Source: Lachnoanaerobaculum umeaense
GTDB lineage: Bacteria; Bacillota; Clostridia; Lachnospirales; Lachnospiraceae
DNA: 64,000 bases
Reading direction: 5' to 3'
Assembly (NCBI RefSeq): GCF_003589745.1
Contig: NZ_CP032364.1
Location: 2,604,001-2,668,000, forward strand
Shown: positions 27,300-37,317 of the stretch, in pieces
Layout of the letters: every line of letters starts with the position of its first letter
Position numbering within the stretch: position 1 is the first letter of the stretch
The notes under the pieces: generated by a model
Seen by the model: the letters and a program-made list of their open reading frames with translations, nothing else
Database searches by the model: none
What the model was told of the DNA's origin: nothing
Translations under genes and position numbers: made by a program

Positions 27300-30200
27300 T
27301 CACTGAATCCATGTTCCATTAGCATCTACACTATATCCATCAGGTGTACTCTCACCTGCATACATAGAGCCATATGGTCTGACAGTATTATTCAAATAGT
27401 TCCATTTAAATGCATTTGCATCCCATTCATAGGATTTTTGTGGTACGACAGTATTAAAATAATAATATTTTCCTGAAATATTTTGCCATCCAAGAAGCAT
27501 CTCACCGCTTCGGTCAAGGTAGTACCATCTGCCATCCTGCTTATCTAAATGCCAGCCGGTTTCAAGAATTCCTGTATTATCATTCATATAATACCATTTA
27601 TTTGTCGTAGAATCCTTTACCCAGCCTGTTACCATCTGTCCAAGTTCAGGACCTTCTGTTGTGTTCATATAATACCATCTACCATTCTTTGAGTCATATG
27701 TCCAACCTGTTGCCATGGTTGACTTACCATCAAAGTAATACCAGCGTGATACTTTCTTTCCGGTATTATCATTGAATACGATCATACCCCACATATCATT
27801 TATAGGTGTTCCTCCGTTAAGTACGAAAGACCATCCACCTGTTACGCTATTTCTTTCCCAGTTTCCGTCTACACCAAGTACAAATGCTCTTACATTACTG
27901 TTTTCATTAATGGCTGTATTTTGTTGTGACTTCTCTCCCGGTGCCAAAAGTTTACTTCCTCTTCCGTTTGATGAATTACCACCACCACTGGCACCACCGG
28001 TTCTTCTTATTCTTTCATCCATTCTGCCCTTGGATTTATCTCTATATCTATCCAAAACCTCTCTAAGTGCATCTATAGCAGCCTGAAGTTCAGGATAATT
28101 AGACATTCTAAGATATGTACTTCCATCAGGAGCAATGAGGCCTCTGGCACGTCTTAATACCTCTTTAGCAGTATCAATAGCTTCCTGTACATTAGCTGCT
28201 TCACCTGCCTTAAGATATGGGTCATACATCAAATCATATGCCTCTTCAATAGTTTTTCCAAGGTCTATTCTTGCCTTATCCACCATAGGCTTATTGTTTG
28301 AATAGTAAGCATAGATAGTAGTTCTCTTTGTAACTTCTTTTGTAGTGTCATATATCCTAAGTGCACTGTCATTTTTAGACCAATTCTCATAGGTATAAGT
28401 TACACCATAAATATCATCAAATGGAGTCTCAAGTGCATTTGGTACGTCATTTTGGGCATAATCTGTTACCACTGTATAATCTGATGAATACCAAGCATCC
28501 TCTACATTCTCTTTTCTTCTAACTTTAAACTGTTTGTAGAAGTTTCTAGATGTATCATTCAAATATCTGTGGTCAAGTACCGGTACATTATCAAGGAATG
28601 TAACCTTAAATGTCTTTGAGTAAACCATCACATATGTGTGCAATAGATTTCCTGTAAACTTAATCAATCCGGCATTATTTGCAACATCTGTAGTAAGTGT
28701 TATTTCAACCGGAGTACCTGTTGTGATATCAAATAACTGGTAGTCAAGCTGATCAATATCTGCTGCAGGTAGTTGGGCAATTATATCCACTGTAGCATTA
28801 GATGCTGTAGCTATAATTCCTGCATCCACTCTTCTACCGTCCACATATCTCTCAAGCTTTATATCAAGTGAGTATGCCGCAGTATAAGCAGTAGGATGGT
28901 CTGATCCGGATATAGATACCGGTTTTACAAGACTTGACTCTGCATTTGTAGTATCTCTCTTATCAAAGATTACTCTATAGTCTACATTAGCTCCATTTAT
29001 AGATTGAAGATCTCTGTCACCCGGAGTTGTCAAATGATTTGCCAGTGTAGGAATCTGATTAGGCTCAAGACCAAACTCTCCCTGGCTTGCCTTTCCTCTA
29101 AGTTCCTCATGTAAATTGGCATCATCTCCAATTATCTTTGTCGGTTCATAAACTGCCTTTAATACTATATTTGAATTTGATAACTGGAATGAATAGTCAG
29201 CATCTGTGATATTTCCACTTACTCCAACTGCTCTTCCTGCCAATACATTCCAATATAGGAAGTTCTTACCATTTGCATCTATAGGGTCTGCATGGATTGT
29301 GACTGTTTCGCCGGCATGTGCTTCATTAAATTCATCTGAATTTACTATATTGTCCTTTACAGAAACAATAATTCCATTTCTCGTTTCTACAATATACTTA
29401 GCTACCTCTGCCATATCTCCGGGGTTCGCATTTATCTGTGAACCGTCAGGGAGCTTTATCAGAGGATCTGCAAGTGTAGCATCACCATGTTTTCTTGCAA
29501 CAACCGTATAGGTTTCATTTGGATTCAAGTTATTAAATGTTACTGTAGACGGATTATTTCCTACCGGAGTCATCCATCCATTGTCACTTCCCGGATAATT
29601 CAAAACATTTCCAGACTCATCTATTAGGGCATAATCAGAGTCAGGATCTGCCGGATTTATCACAATCTGTGCCATTCCGTCATTATCAGGATCATATCCT
29701 ACATTGTAGTTATTATCTACTGTAGGAATAAATACATCCTGAGGTGTGGAAACTGATGTACCTGTAACGCTCGAAACATTTCCACCAACATTTGCAACTG
29801 TATCCGGAGTTCCCTCCTGCACATTATAATGTGCTCCCGGAATTAAATCAGGAACTGTAGTAGTATTACCACTTGGATCACCTGTGACTACTGCCACTAT
29901 TTCACCATCCGGCTTAGAAATAACATATACATTTCCAGGTTTGCTTCCTCTTATTTCAATTTCTCCACTACCATCTCCACCTATTCTTCCTATTGGAGTA
30001 AATCCTCCTACATTAGTTCCCCATGTATTAGGATCTTTTCCAAATATAGCTGTATATGTAGCGTGATTTGTCAGAGTTGATGAAGCTAACATATGGTTAC
30101 CTGCTGCATCATCCCATCCATTAAAGTTATAATTTATTACCGGTGTAGCTGTTGGAAGCTGTGGAGTAATCTGTCCCCAAGTATAATCAAATGGTATATG

Positions 30201-33200
30201 TAATGTAGCCGGTGCTGAAATAGAACCATTGCTTCCTGCTACAAAGTTTATATCAAACCACTTGCTTGGGTCTTCCACAAACTTAGCATATATTATGATT
30301 GGTGTAGTATCTGTATTCCAGAAAGTTGTTCCGGTTACAGGTGTAGTCGCGGCTGCATCCATATACCAACCTTCAAACATATAATATCTGTTTGCACTTG
30401 TAGTAGGTACATAGTTCTCAGCCTGAAGTCTATTGAAATTGTAAGCTGCTGTATTTCCTGCAGTGCTTCCATCACTTACTAAAACCTTAGTAGGTGCACC
30501 TGCTGAAAGAGGATTTATACTACCATGATTGAAGTTAGGATCTGTAGTAACCCTAAACTCTACATCTCTCCACTTTGAAAGATCAAGTCCAAGTCTATAG
30601 TCCGCTCTTATACCATTTACACCACTTAAAGCAAGAGGCATATTTCCTGTTATATCTCCGTTTGTTGGATTGAAGCTTTCTCCATATCCTGTAGGAGTAA
30701 AATCAACTCTTGATACTGCAGGATCCCAGGTATATCCATAGAGCTTATCAGTATAATTGATTGATAAATTATATGTAGTTCCCGGTGTTACCTGTGTGAT
30801 ACCACTATCAAGCACCTTATCTCTATACGCATCTAAGTATCTTCTTACAAGATTTGAACTTGAATCTGATGTATAAACATACTTTATCTTCACATCCTGA
30901 TTTGGCATATATGCCGCAAATACTCCCGGATTTGGTGATGTAGAAAGTGGGTTGTCAGACACAATTAAGTTCCCTGCTGCACCATCAAGTCCTACAAGTC
31001 TTGGATTATCTCCACTTGCAATATGTGAATCCCATCCTGTACTGTGATCTATTTCATAGTGATCAAATGTATAGCCTGAGATATTCTCAGGTTGTGCATT
31101 AATTGGCTGTTCAGCTCTTTTTACTATAGTATGTGCTGCTCTCAGTGCATTTCCGCCACCATCAACATGTTCAACGGTATAGTTAAATGTTGCTGTACTG
31201 TCTACCATATACTTATACACCACATTTATATTCTTTGCCGGCATACTGTCAATAGTATATCTGAGTGGATGTGCATCTGTAAGAGGTGCTCTAGTTCCAA
31301 CATTCGCCGGAGTATTACTTACGGTCTTCTTTTTATATCCCGGTATAGTAACTCCAATTTCTGTCAATGGATCTTTATATATAGACTCTTCTATAAGTCT
31401 TGTATCATGCTCAGTTCCAAAATTAAGTTCCAAAGCTGCATTATCATTTTTATGTTTTGTATCTATATTCCATGGTGTACCGTCTCCCACCCATTTTGCT
31501 ACAAGGTTGTATACAGGATCCAGAGTATTCATTGCATCATAATATCCTGTAAGAGCTGTTCCTCCTGTGAACGGATCACCATCATTAACATTTACTACTC
31601 CTGTAACCGGATCTGTAGTAGGCTTATCATATTTTCCATTTCCATCATTATCCGTGAAAACATACCAACCTCCAAAGGTATATCCAGTCTTTGTAGGTGT
31701 TGGTAGACTACCCAGTGTAGAAGGATGTGTTCCTGAAACATAAGTAGTCTCAGTCTTATCTCCAGGATTTGGAGCACCACCTGCCACATCAAAATGATAT
31801 GTTACCTCATTTTTTCTATACTTAATAACTATATCTACATTTTGCTCAGGTGTCTTTCCTTCTATTTTTCCATTAGTGTTTGTAAAATTATCACCGGTAA
31901 CTCCTGTAGGTATTCCGGTAACTTCTGCTACTGCATAGCCCGGATATGTAGGCGCATTTATCTCAACCGGGCTTCCCGCAACACCTCTCCAGCTATAATG
32001 TGCTGTCACATTCTCACCACTGCCTCCACCTGTTTCTGCAGGTGAAGCTGTCGGATTGTGTTGATAAACTGCTGAGCCACCAATTTGAGTAAGTGTATTA
32101 TCAAGAGTAATCTTATTTGTAGCTGCACTCACACTGCCATGATTTGCAGAAAGAGGCATACCATCTTCATCTACATAAGTTACAGTATAGTTATATCTTA
32201 ATGTATGAAGATATATACCAAGTGAATTTTCATGATCCGGTGCAGATGTTAAGTCATCTCCGGTCGCATTATCCACAGCCATATAAGTAGGTATTCCGAC
32301 TGCATTGCTGGTACCTGTTGCATCAGCTTTGAAATTACCTGCTGAATATGGAAGTATAGTAGAACCTGCTGCTCTATCTTCATAGTCAACTATTGCTCTA
32401 CCTGAGGTATCTCCCTTTGGTAATTCTTTGACAGAAACACCTACAGTTCCACTGAATTTCTTTCCACTTGGTACTAAAAGCTCTGAAACTCCCAGTGCCA
32501 CATTTCCGTCTGACTCTGTGGTAACAGGTACGCCACCAACAACTGTTGTAGTCTTTATTTTATTATTTTGAATATCTACATTACCATATAGCTTTAATGG
32601 CATTGCTATATTTTGATTGTTTATATCAGGCCTTGTAGCAACGCTTGAGTTTCCTATAGCAACTGCTGAAGGAGCCCTCAAGTTTAGTTCAGCAGTATCT
32701 ACTTCTGTTTCATTATCTGAAATACTTATAGAATCTGCTTCTGCAGCCAGGCTAAGCTCTCCTGCCGCCTCTACAAAAATTGCAGATGCATCAGCCTCAT
32801 ACTTATCCTTTGTTCCATCACCATCAGTATCTATTGTTCCTGCAACCTTTGCACCATATAAGCTGGTCTTGTCACTTATTGTTACCCTACCGGCTGTAAC
32901 ATGTAGCATAGGGGCTTTTGCAGTAACATTTGCCTTGTTTCCATCTATATTTATATTGTAGAAACTAAGATGTGAATTAGCCTGATCCATCTTAAACATA
33001 TCACCTGTAAATGAAGGATCACGCCTGATAACGCTTGTATCATTATTTATAGGATCTCCAATTTCATACACACCTTTTGTCGTCTTTCCTGCTATTGCAG
33101 TAGTCTTATAAGGGCTGGTTTCTATCTGTACATCCAAATCAGCCGGTACTGTAATAGTACTGTTTACCATTACAGGATTGGCGTCACTTGACATTACATA

Positions 33201-34727
33201 TATATAACCCTTTTTAGCTCCTGTAGACTTCATAGCTGTTATAGCTGACTGTATATCTTTAAAAGGCTGTGCAATATATCCATTTGAATCAGTTCCTGTA
33301 TATGTAGGATCTACATAGTACACTGCCGCTCTCATAGAGACTCTAAAGGTTGTAGATGCACTTTGTTTTGCAGCCATATTCAATCTACCTGAAAAGGCAG
33401 TTGCAGCATCATATTTTTGAACCAGAAGATTCTTGTCGGCATTTTGACCGAAGACAAAGTTATCATGACCCAAGTTATTTGGCTTTTGATTGTCTCCTGC
33501 CCATACTCTACCCTCTCCCGCTACCAACTCTATATCCAAATCTGTCAATGAATCAGGTCTTTTAAATACATTTGGTATATTCGCAAAATCCGGCATAGTA
33601 TAAAGTGATGTAGAACCTGATGGTATAGTACCTCCACCCGGTTGTGGAATATGGCCACTATAGCTATTTTGGTTATAATAATCCATCATATGAAGTCTTG
33701 TATGGTCTGCGGTAACTATTGTAGGTGCCACATCTGTTCCGGCAATCTGTGAATCAGACTGTGCTCCTATCCAGAATTCTACCGGATAGTTATTAGGATT
33801 ATAACCTGTCCACACAATAAGAAGTTTTTGCTTATCTGCTGTAGGCTTTAACTCCATCCTGACTTCTATCTTATCATTACTTGATGCAGTGCCTGCACCA
33901 TATGTTGCATTTACATAATCTACATATTTTTGAGGTATTTTAACTTCAACAACTCTACCATTTCCCTTTGGTATATTTGAACCTATACTGTCATTATAGA
34001 TTCCCATAACATTATGATCAGGCGGTGTAGCAGTATCAGATTGATTATTACTTCTTCCCGGTACAGGGTATGTAAATCCATCTGCCTCATATTTTATATC
34101 TCTTGGAGATATTACAGGCATCATATCTGTAGGATTAGCTTCCTTATGCTCTCCACTTTGTCCAAATCCTATATAGGTGGACCACCAGTTTGCTCCAAAT
34201 GCCGATTTTGATGCTTTATAGTTACCTCCCATACCAAAAGTCTTTCTTGGATCAACTGATACAGCATCCGGATCAAGAATCGCACCAATATCAAATGTAT
34301 ATTGATTCAATGTGTTATATCCCGGATATAATGAAATCCCATGAATATTTACAGGATCCCTTACTACCGAATGAGTATTTCCATTAGGATAATTAAAAAA
34401 ATTTCCTCCCCAACCATCCTGATAGTTTGAAAACTGACCCGAACTTGAGGCTGTAACATTTCCATATCTATATACAGTACCAAGTGACTGACCATAAGTA
34501 GTATAATCATATGAAGTGAAATGTCCACCCGACTCATTTACTCTCGTTATTCCGCTATTTGCACCTGTAGGTGCTCCCGGATCCAGTTCAGCATTGTCTA
34601 CAAGGGTAGACGCTTTCGCTTCAATCCCCCCAAAATAAGGTGCTGTGGTTATAACCATGGCGGCAGCCAATGCTCCTGCAGTGCATTTTCTCAACACACT
34701 TAAAATTTTGTTCTTATTTTTTTTCAT
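27300..34727 (-). CDS. Giant secreted surface protein with beta-helix, MucBP/InlB and cell-wall-binding repeats
   Basis: The 2475-residue protein has a signal peptide cut near EAKAS, then an unassigned ~370-residue N-terminal domain rich in Gly, Asn and aromatic residues. A right-handed beta-helix-like part follows (about 480-800, AQPFKDIQSAI, FYNINIDGN). The middle carries MucBP-like (YTVTYVDEDGMPL, NYTVEHVDGGGNAL) and InlB B-repeat-like segments (GYTFGGWYVFTD, YMFEGWYMDA). A helical segment near 2190-2280 and a short linker lead to about seven wall-binding repeats (NGRWYYMNTTEG, DGRWYYLDRSGEML). The end TPDGYSVDANGTWIQ mirrors the paralogue 14 bp downstream, so both are probably cotranscribed. 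Ligand unknown; adhesion or biofilm is an inference. Confidence 0.86.
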   Translation of the reverse strand: MKKNKNKILSVLRKCTAGALAAAMVITTAPYFGGIEAKASTLVDNAELDPGAPTGANSGITRVNESGGHFTSYDYTTYGQSLGTVYRYGNVTASSSGQFSNYQDGWGGNFFNYPNGNTHSVVRDPVNIHGISLYPGYNTLNQYTFDIGAILDPDAVSVDPRKTFGMGGNYKASKSAFGANWWSTYIGFGQSGEHKEANPTDMMPVISPRDIKYEADGFTYPVPGRSNNQSDTATPPDHNVMGIYNDSIGSNIPKGNGRVVEVKIPQKYVDYVNATYGAGTASSNDKIEVRMELKPTADKQKLLIVWTGYNPNNYPVEFWIGAQSDSQIAGTDVAPTIVTADHTRLHMMDYYNQNSYSGHIPQPGGGTIPSGSTSLYTMPDFANIPNVFKRPDSLTDLDIELVAGEGRVWAGDNQKPNNLGHDNFVFGQNADKNLLVQKYDAATAFSGRLNMAAKQSASTTFRVSMRAAVYYVDPTYTGTDSNGYIAQPFKDIQSAITAMKSTGAKKGYIYVMSSDANPVMVNSTITVPADLDVQIETSPYKTTAIAGKTTKGVYEIGDPINNDTSVIRRDPSFTGDMFKMDQANSHLSFYNINIDGNKANVTAKAPMLHVTAGRVTISDKTSLYGAKVAGTIDTDGDGTKDKYEADASAIFVEAAGELSLAAEADSISISDNETEVDTAELNLRAPSAVAIGNSSVATRPDINNQNIAMPLKLYGNVDIQNNKIKTTTVVGGVPVTTESDGNVALGVSELLVPSGKKFSGTVGVSVKELPKGDTSGRAIVDYEDRAAGSTILPYSAGNFKADATGTSNAVGIPTYMAVDNATGDDLTSAPDHENSLGIYLHTLRYNYTVTYVDEDGMPLSANHGSVSAATNKITLDNTLTQIGGSAVYQHNPTASPAETGGGSGENVTAHYSWRGVAGSPVEINAPTYPGYAVAEVTGIPTGVTGDNFTNTNGKIEGKTPEQNVDIVIKYRKNEVTYHFDVAGGAPNPGDKTETTYVSGTHPSTLGSLPTPTKTGYTFGGWYVFTDNDGNGKYDKPTTDPVTGVVNVNDGDPFTGGTALTGYYDAMNTLDPVYNLVAKWVGDGTPWNIDTKHKNDNAALELNFGTEHDTRLIEESIYKDPLTEIGVTIPGYKKKTVSNTPANVGTRAPLTDAHPLRYTIDSMPAKNINVVYKYMVDSTATFNYTVEHVDGGGNALRAAHTIVKRAEQPINAQPENISGYTFDHYEIDHSTGWDSHIASGDNPRLVGLDGAAGNLIVSDNPLSTSPNPGVFAAYMPNQDVKIKYVYTSDSSSNLVRRYLDAYRDKVLDSGITQVTPGTTYNLSINYTDKLYGYTWDPAVSRVDFTPTGYGESFNPTNGDITGNMPLALSGVNGIRADYRLGLDLSKWRDVEFRVTTDPNFNHGSINPLSAGAPTKVLVSDGSTAGNTAAYNFNRLQAENYVPTTSANRYYMFEGWYMDAAATTPVTGTTFWNTDTTPIIIYAKFVEDPSKWFDINFVAGSNGSISAPATLHIPFDYTWGQITPQLPTATPVINYNFNGWDDAAGNHMLASSTLTNHATYTAIFGKDPNTWGTNVGGFTPIGRIGGDGSGEIEIRGSKPGNVYVISKPDGEIVAVVTGDPSGNTTTVPDLIPGAHYNVQEGTPDTVANVGGNVSSVTGTSVSTPQDVFIPTVDNNYNVGYDPDNDGMAQIVINPADPDSDYALIDESGNVLNYPGSDNGWMTPVGNNPSTVTFNNLNPNETYTVVARKHGDATLADPLIKLPDGSQINANPGDMAEVAKYIVETRNGIIVSVKDNIVNSDEFNEAHAGETVTIHADPIDANGKNFLYWNVLAGRAVGVSGNITDADYSFQLSNSNIVLKAVYEPTKIIGDDANLHEELRGKASQGEFGLEPNQIPTLANHLTTPGDRDLQSINGANVDYRVIFDKRDTTNAESSLVKPVSISGSDHPTAYTAAYSLDIKLERYVDGRRVDAGIIATASNATVDIIAQLPAADIDQLDYQLFDITTGTPVEITLTTDVANNAGLIKFTGNLLHTYVMVYSKTFKVTFLDNVPVLDHRYLNDTSRNFYKQFKVRRKENVEDAWYSSDYTVVTDYAQNDVPNALETPFDDIYGVTYTYENWSKNDSALRIYDTTKEVTKRTTIYAYYSNNKPMVDKARIDLGKTIEEAYDLMYDPYLKAGEAANVQEAIDTAKEVLRRARGLIAPDGSTYLRMSNYPELQAAIDALREVLDRYRDKSKGRMDERIRRTGGASGGGNSSNGRGSKLLAPGEKSQQNTAINENSNVRAFVLGVDGNWERNSVTGGWSFVLNGGTPINDMWGMIVFNDNTGKKVSRWYYFDGKSTMATGWTYDSKNGRWYYMNTTEGPELGQMVTGWVKDSTTNKWYYMNDNTGILETGWHLDKQDGRWYYLDRSGEMLLGWQNISGKYYYFNTVVPQKSYEWDANAFKWNYLNNTVRPYGSMYAGESTPDGYSVDANGTWIQ

Positions 34728-35075
34728 AATTTTTTCTCTCTATTATATTCTCCAACATTTTTACATGAAACTTCGCTCTCATCATATATTTTTAGCATTG
34801 TAAAATCACAAAAGACCTGAAAATTTCCAGACAATAAAGATGATTTGCAAACACAATCATATTCCCATATAAACCACCTCCGCAAGCTGCTTTAAAGCTC
34901 CTCATATGTTAATCAGAAGAACAAAGCAAAATTTAGGTTAATTATTTATAATATTCTATTAATATTATTTTATCATTATTCTTAAATTTTGACTAAACTA
35001 ATATCATTTCTATGTGTTAAAAAATAATCTGTATTTTTTGTAAGTTATGTGAAAAAATCATGAAAATCAAATACA
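34728..35075. other. Intergenic leader of the giant surface protein gene
   Basis: About 350 AT-rich bases lie between the surface gene and the rhomboid terminator. On the minus strand there is a possible 37-codon frame (34792-34905) and a strong SD-like GGAGGTGG that is followed by a three-codon frame. I could not assign a convincing promoter pair or a known riboswitch. Confidence 0.5.
34792..34905 (-). CDS. Possible 37-residue leader ORF
   Basis: The frame runs from ATG (34905) to TAA (34792), with the start MRSFKAACGGGLY. No SD lies before this ATG. A strong GGAGGTGG lies inside the frame about 8 bases before another, out-of-frame ATG that encodes only three residues before a stop. Either frame could be a regulatory leader, or neither may be translated. 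Confidence 0.2.
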   Translation of the reverse strand: MRSFKAACGGGLYGNMIVFANHLYCLEIFRSFVILQC

Positions 35076-35111
35076 AAAACCCACTATAAATCATTCATTA
35101 TAGTGGGTTTT
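35076..35111 (-). terminator. Terminator after the rhomboid gene
   Basis: AAAACCCACTATAA pairs perfectly with TTATAGTGGGTTTT around an 8-nt loop. On the minus strand it is followed by TTTTTG, fitting a terminator for the rhomboid gene; it also reads as a terminator on the plus strand. Confidence 0.85.
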
Positions 35112-35136
35112 ATATAAGATGTATTAACTTCTTATC

Positions 35137-35718
35137 TTAGTATCTATTCATTTTCCCTTTATTCATTATAAATCCTAGAAATGCGCCAACTATACCTCCT
35201 AAGATATGAGTCAAATTTGAAATATTATCCTGTACGAAAACTCCTTGGTATATCTGCTCTCCTATATACAAAATTGCTACCAAAATAAATGTAACCGGAA
35301 TCTTTCCTTCTCTAAATCCTGCAAATGATGAAAGCAGTATAAAAGCAAATACCACACCACTTGCCCCCAACAATCTACTATACGGAAATACAAAGAAATG
35401 TACCACTCCGGTCACAAGTGCAGTCGCCAATATAACAAAAAGTATGTTTACTGAACCATATTTTTCTTCCAGCATAGGACCTATCACCAGTATAAGCATT
35501 ATATTCCCCAAAAAGTGGTCTAAACTTGCATGACCCAACACATGTCCGAATAATCTAAAATATGTGAATGGATCTAGGAACGATGATTTATATACACTAA
35601 ATAATAATCTATTAGAAAAATCCCCTGTGAAATTATCTAATAAAAATACTGCAAAACTTAAAATAACAAAGATCAAAATAACCGGTGAATTAAATGATAG
35701 TTTTAACTTCTTGTCCAT
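35137..35718 (-). CDS. Rhomboid family intramembrane serine protease
   Basis: The 193-residue protein has about six membrane helices. The catalytic Ser120 is in GASGVVFA, the partner His171 in SNLTHILGG, and the oxyanion/loop motif HASLDHFLGN lies in helix 2. It would cut single-pass membrane proteins within or near the bilayer. The SD AAAGGAGAAG precedes the ATG, with a small TTAGG/CCTAA hairpin just ahead. It lies downstream of the DUF1934 gene, past a terminator. Confidence 0.9.
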   Translation of the reverse strand: MDKKLKLSFNSPVILIFVILSFAVFLLDNFTGDFSNRLLFSVYKSSFLDPFTYFRLFGHVLGHASLDHFLGNIMLILVIGPMLEEKYGSVNILFVILATALVTGVVHFFVFPYSRLLGASGVVFAFILLSSFAGFREGKIPVTFILVAILYIGEQIYQGVFVQDNISNLTHILGGIVGAFLGFIMNKGKMNRY

Positions 35719-35754
35719 ATCTTCTCCTTTTTAGGTTTTCCTAACCTATTTTAA

Positions 35755-35775
35755 AAGGGTGGCTCAGCCACCCTT
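35755..35775 (-). terminator. Terminator after DUF1934 gene
   Basis: AAGGGTGGCT and AGCCACCCTT form a perfect 10-bp stem with a single-base loop region; the minus strand continues TTTTAAAA. It overlaps the last codons of the DUF1934 gene. Confidence 0.75.
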
Positions 35776-36201
35776 CTTGTCTACTGCCTCAACTATATGA
35801 ATTCGCATCTTAGAATTCGATGCTCTATCTCCCTCTATATAAAGTATATACTCAACATATACATTTATCTCATATTCATTCATATCAATCAAGAGGAGCT
35901 TTGTCTCTGTCTCCATATCCAATCTTCCAAAGGGAGTGTTATATACTACTTTAAACCTACTGTTATTGGTAAATACCATCTTGGAATTTACCACACCCTC
36001 TTTGATAATCTCAACCCTATTTTTTTGTACAATTATTGTATTAAGGATAATTTCATCAAAACCCTGGGCTTCTTCCACGTAAGTTATATTATGTATATCA
36101 CCATCAATATAGTGATTTCCTGAAATATTCACGGCAATGGGATCACTCTCATCATATCTCAGATGAGTGCCGCTAATCTCAATATCTACAAATTCTTTCA
36201 T
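35764..36201 (-). CDS. DUF1934 family beta-barrel protein
   Basis: The 145-residue protein matches the YwiB/DUF1934 family of small calycin-like beta barrels. Family features include IEISGTHLRYDESD, GFDEIILNTIIVQKNRVEII and GRLDMETETKLLLI. There is no signal or membrane segment. The function of the family is not known; in Firmicutes it often lies near cell-wall or arginyl-tRNA genes, and here murI is the next gene upstream. An AAGG SD precedes the ATG; an operator-like dyad lies about 25 bp upstream. Confidence 0.82.
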   Translation of the reverse strand: MKEFVDIEISGTHLRYDESDPIAVNISGNHYIDGDIHNITYVEEAQGFDEIILNTIIVQKNRVEIIKEGVVNSKMVFTNNSRFKVVYNTPFGRLDMETETKLLLIDMNEYEINVYVEYILYIEGDRASNSKMRIHIVEAVDKKGG

Positions 36202-36492
36202 AATCTTCTACCTTAAAACCATAGCAGAAGCCGCACTGCGGTCTCTACCCAACCCTAAACTACCACCGGTTGTTATGCAAATATCAAGTTTAAAATAAAA
36301 GAATGATAGTTTACTAGAAAAATGTATCTCCCCACTATTCTATATAAAATAACCTTAAATAAAAAACTGATAACTATGCTCAACAATGAATGCCTGTCTG
36401 TGCTTTGTAATTCCTCCAGCCAATTCGATCTGTATGCATTCTGCAAAGCTTTGAATGTTTTTTAATTATAACAATATAAACTTTTGTTGTCA
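36202..36492. other. Intergenic region between murI and DUF1934 genes
   Basis: The minus strand holds a start-less open frame of 43 codons (36339 to 36208) whose end reads GLGRDRSAASAMVLR, plus the dyad at 36226-36246. It could be a decayed gene tail or untranslated leader. No promoter is clear. Confidence 0.4.
36226..36246. promoter_or_regulatory. Operator-like dyad upstream of DUF1934
   Basis: The 21-bp sequence has a centre at 36236 with arms AGA..CCGCA and TGCGG..TCT; eight of ten positions pair. It sits in the presumptive 5' leader of the DUF1934 gene and could bind a dimeric regulator. Confidence 0.35.
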
Positions 36493-37317
36493 CTAAAATT
36501 CTTCTATATTGACTATCCCTGCTTTCTTTACTATGCCGGGCATAATAGAAGATGCAAAATCACTAAATCTCTCTGCCATATCACTGACATAAAAATCATG
36601 AAAAACTTCGCCTACATTTGAGGCATATAGATTCTCACGCTCAAACAAAGATTTCAATTCCTTTGCGGTCTCATATGCAGGATTTACAAGAGAAACTTCC
36701 TCTCCCATAATTCTTCTAAATGCTTTGTATAATAAAGGATAATGGGTACATCCCAATACCAGACTGTCAATATGTCTACTTTTCAACTCACTAACATATC
36801 TTGAAATAATCTCATCCGTAACACTGTCATTTATCAGCCCCTCTTCTACTAGAGGGGCAAGCAGCGGACACGCCTTTTGTATTACTTCGAGTTCGCTATT
36901 TATCTCATGAATAGTCTTCTCATATATACCACTGGATATAGTTCCCTTGGTGCCAACCACCCCTATTCTTCCAACCTTTGTAGTCTCAGTAGCAGTAATA
37001 GCACCTGCATGGATAACTCCGATTATCGGTATATCAATCTCTGTCTTCAATATGTCTAGTGCAAAAGCACTGGCGGTATTACACGCAATTACGATAGCTT
37101 TTACATTTTTTGTCTTTAAAAATTTTACAATCTGTCGGGAGTATTTGATAATAGTATCCTTAGACTTGGAGCCATATGGAACTCTGGCTGTATCACCAAA
37201 ATAAACTGTACTTTCATTTGGCATTTGAGCCACTATCTCCTTTGCTACTGTAAGCCCTCCTACACCTGAGTCAAATATTCCTATAGGTAAATCCAAAGAA
37301 AAATCACCCTCTCTCAA
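36493..37317 (-). CDS. murI: Glutamate racemase
   Basis: The 274-residue protein makes D-glutamate for peptidoglycan. Both catalytic Cys residues are visible, in VIACNTASAFA and LGCTHYPLL, and the family opens with IGIFDSGVGGLTV. YFGDTARVPYG is also diagnostic. The start overlaps the end of ddl by 14 bp, so the gene is translated in an operon with gntR and ddl. Together they supply D-amino-acid precursors for the wall. Confidence 0.94.
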   Translation of the reverse strand: MREGDFSLDLPIGIFDSGVGGLTVAKEIVAQMPNESTVYFGDTARVPYGSKSKDTIIKYSRQIVKFLKTKNVKAIVIACNTASAFALDILKTEIDIPIIGVIHAGAITATETTKVGRIGVVGTKGTISSGIYEKTIHEINSELEVIQKACPLLAPLVEEGLINDSVTDEIISRYVSELKSRHIDSLVLGCTHYPLLYKAFRRIMGEEVSLVNPAYETAKELKSLFERENLYASNVGEVFHDFYVSDMAERFSDFASSIMPGIVKKAGIVNIEEF

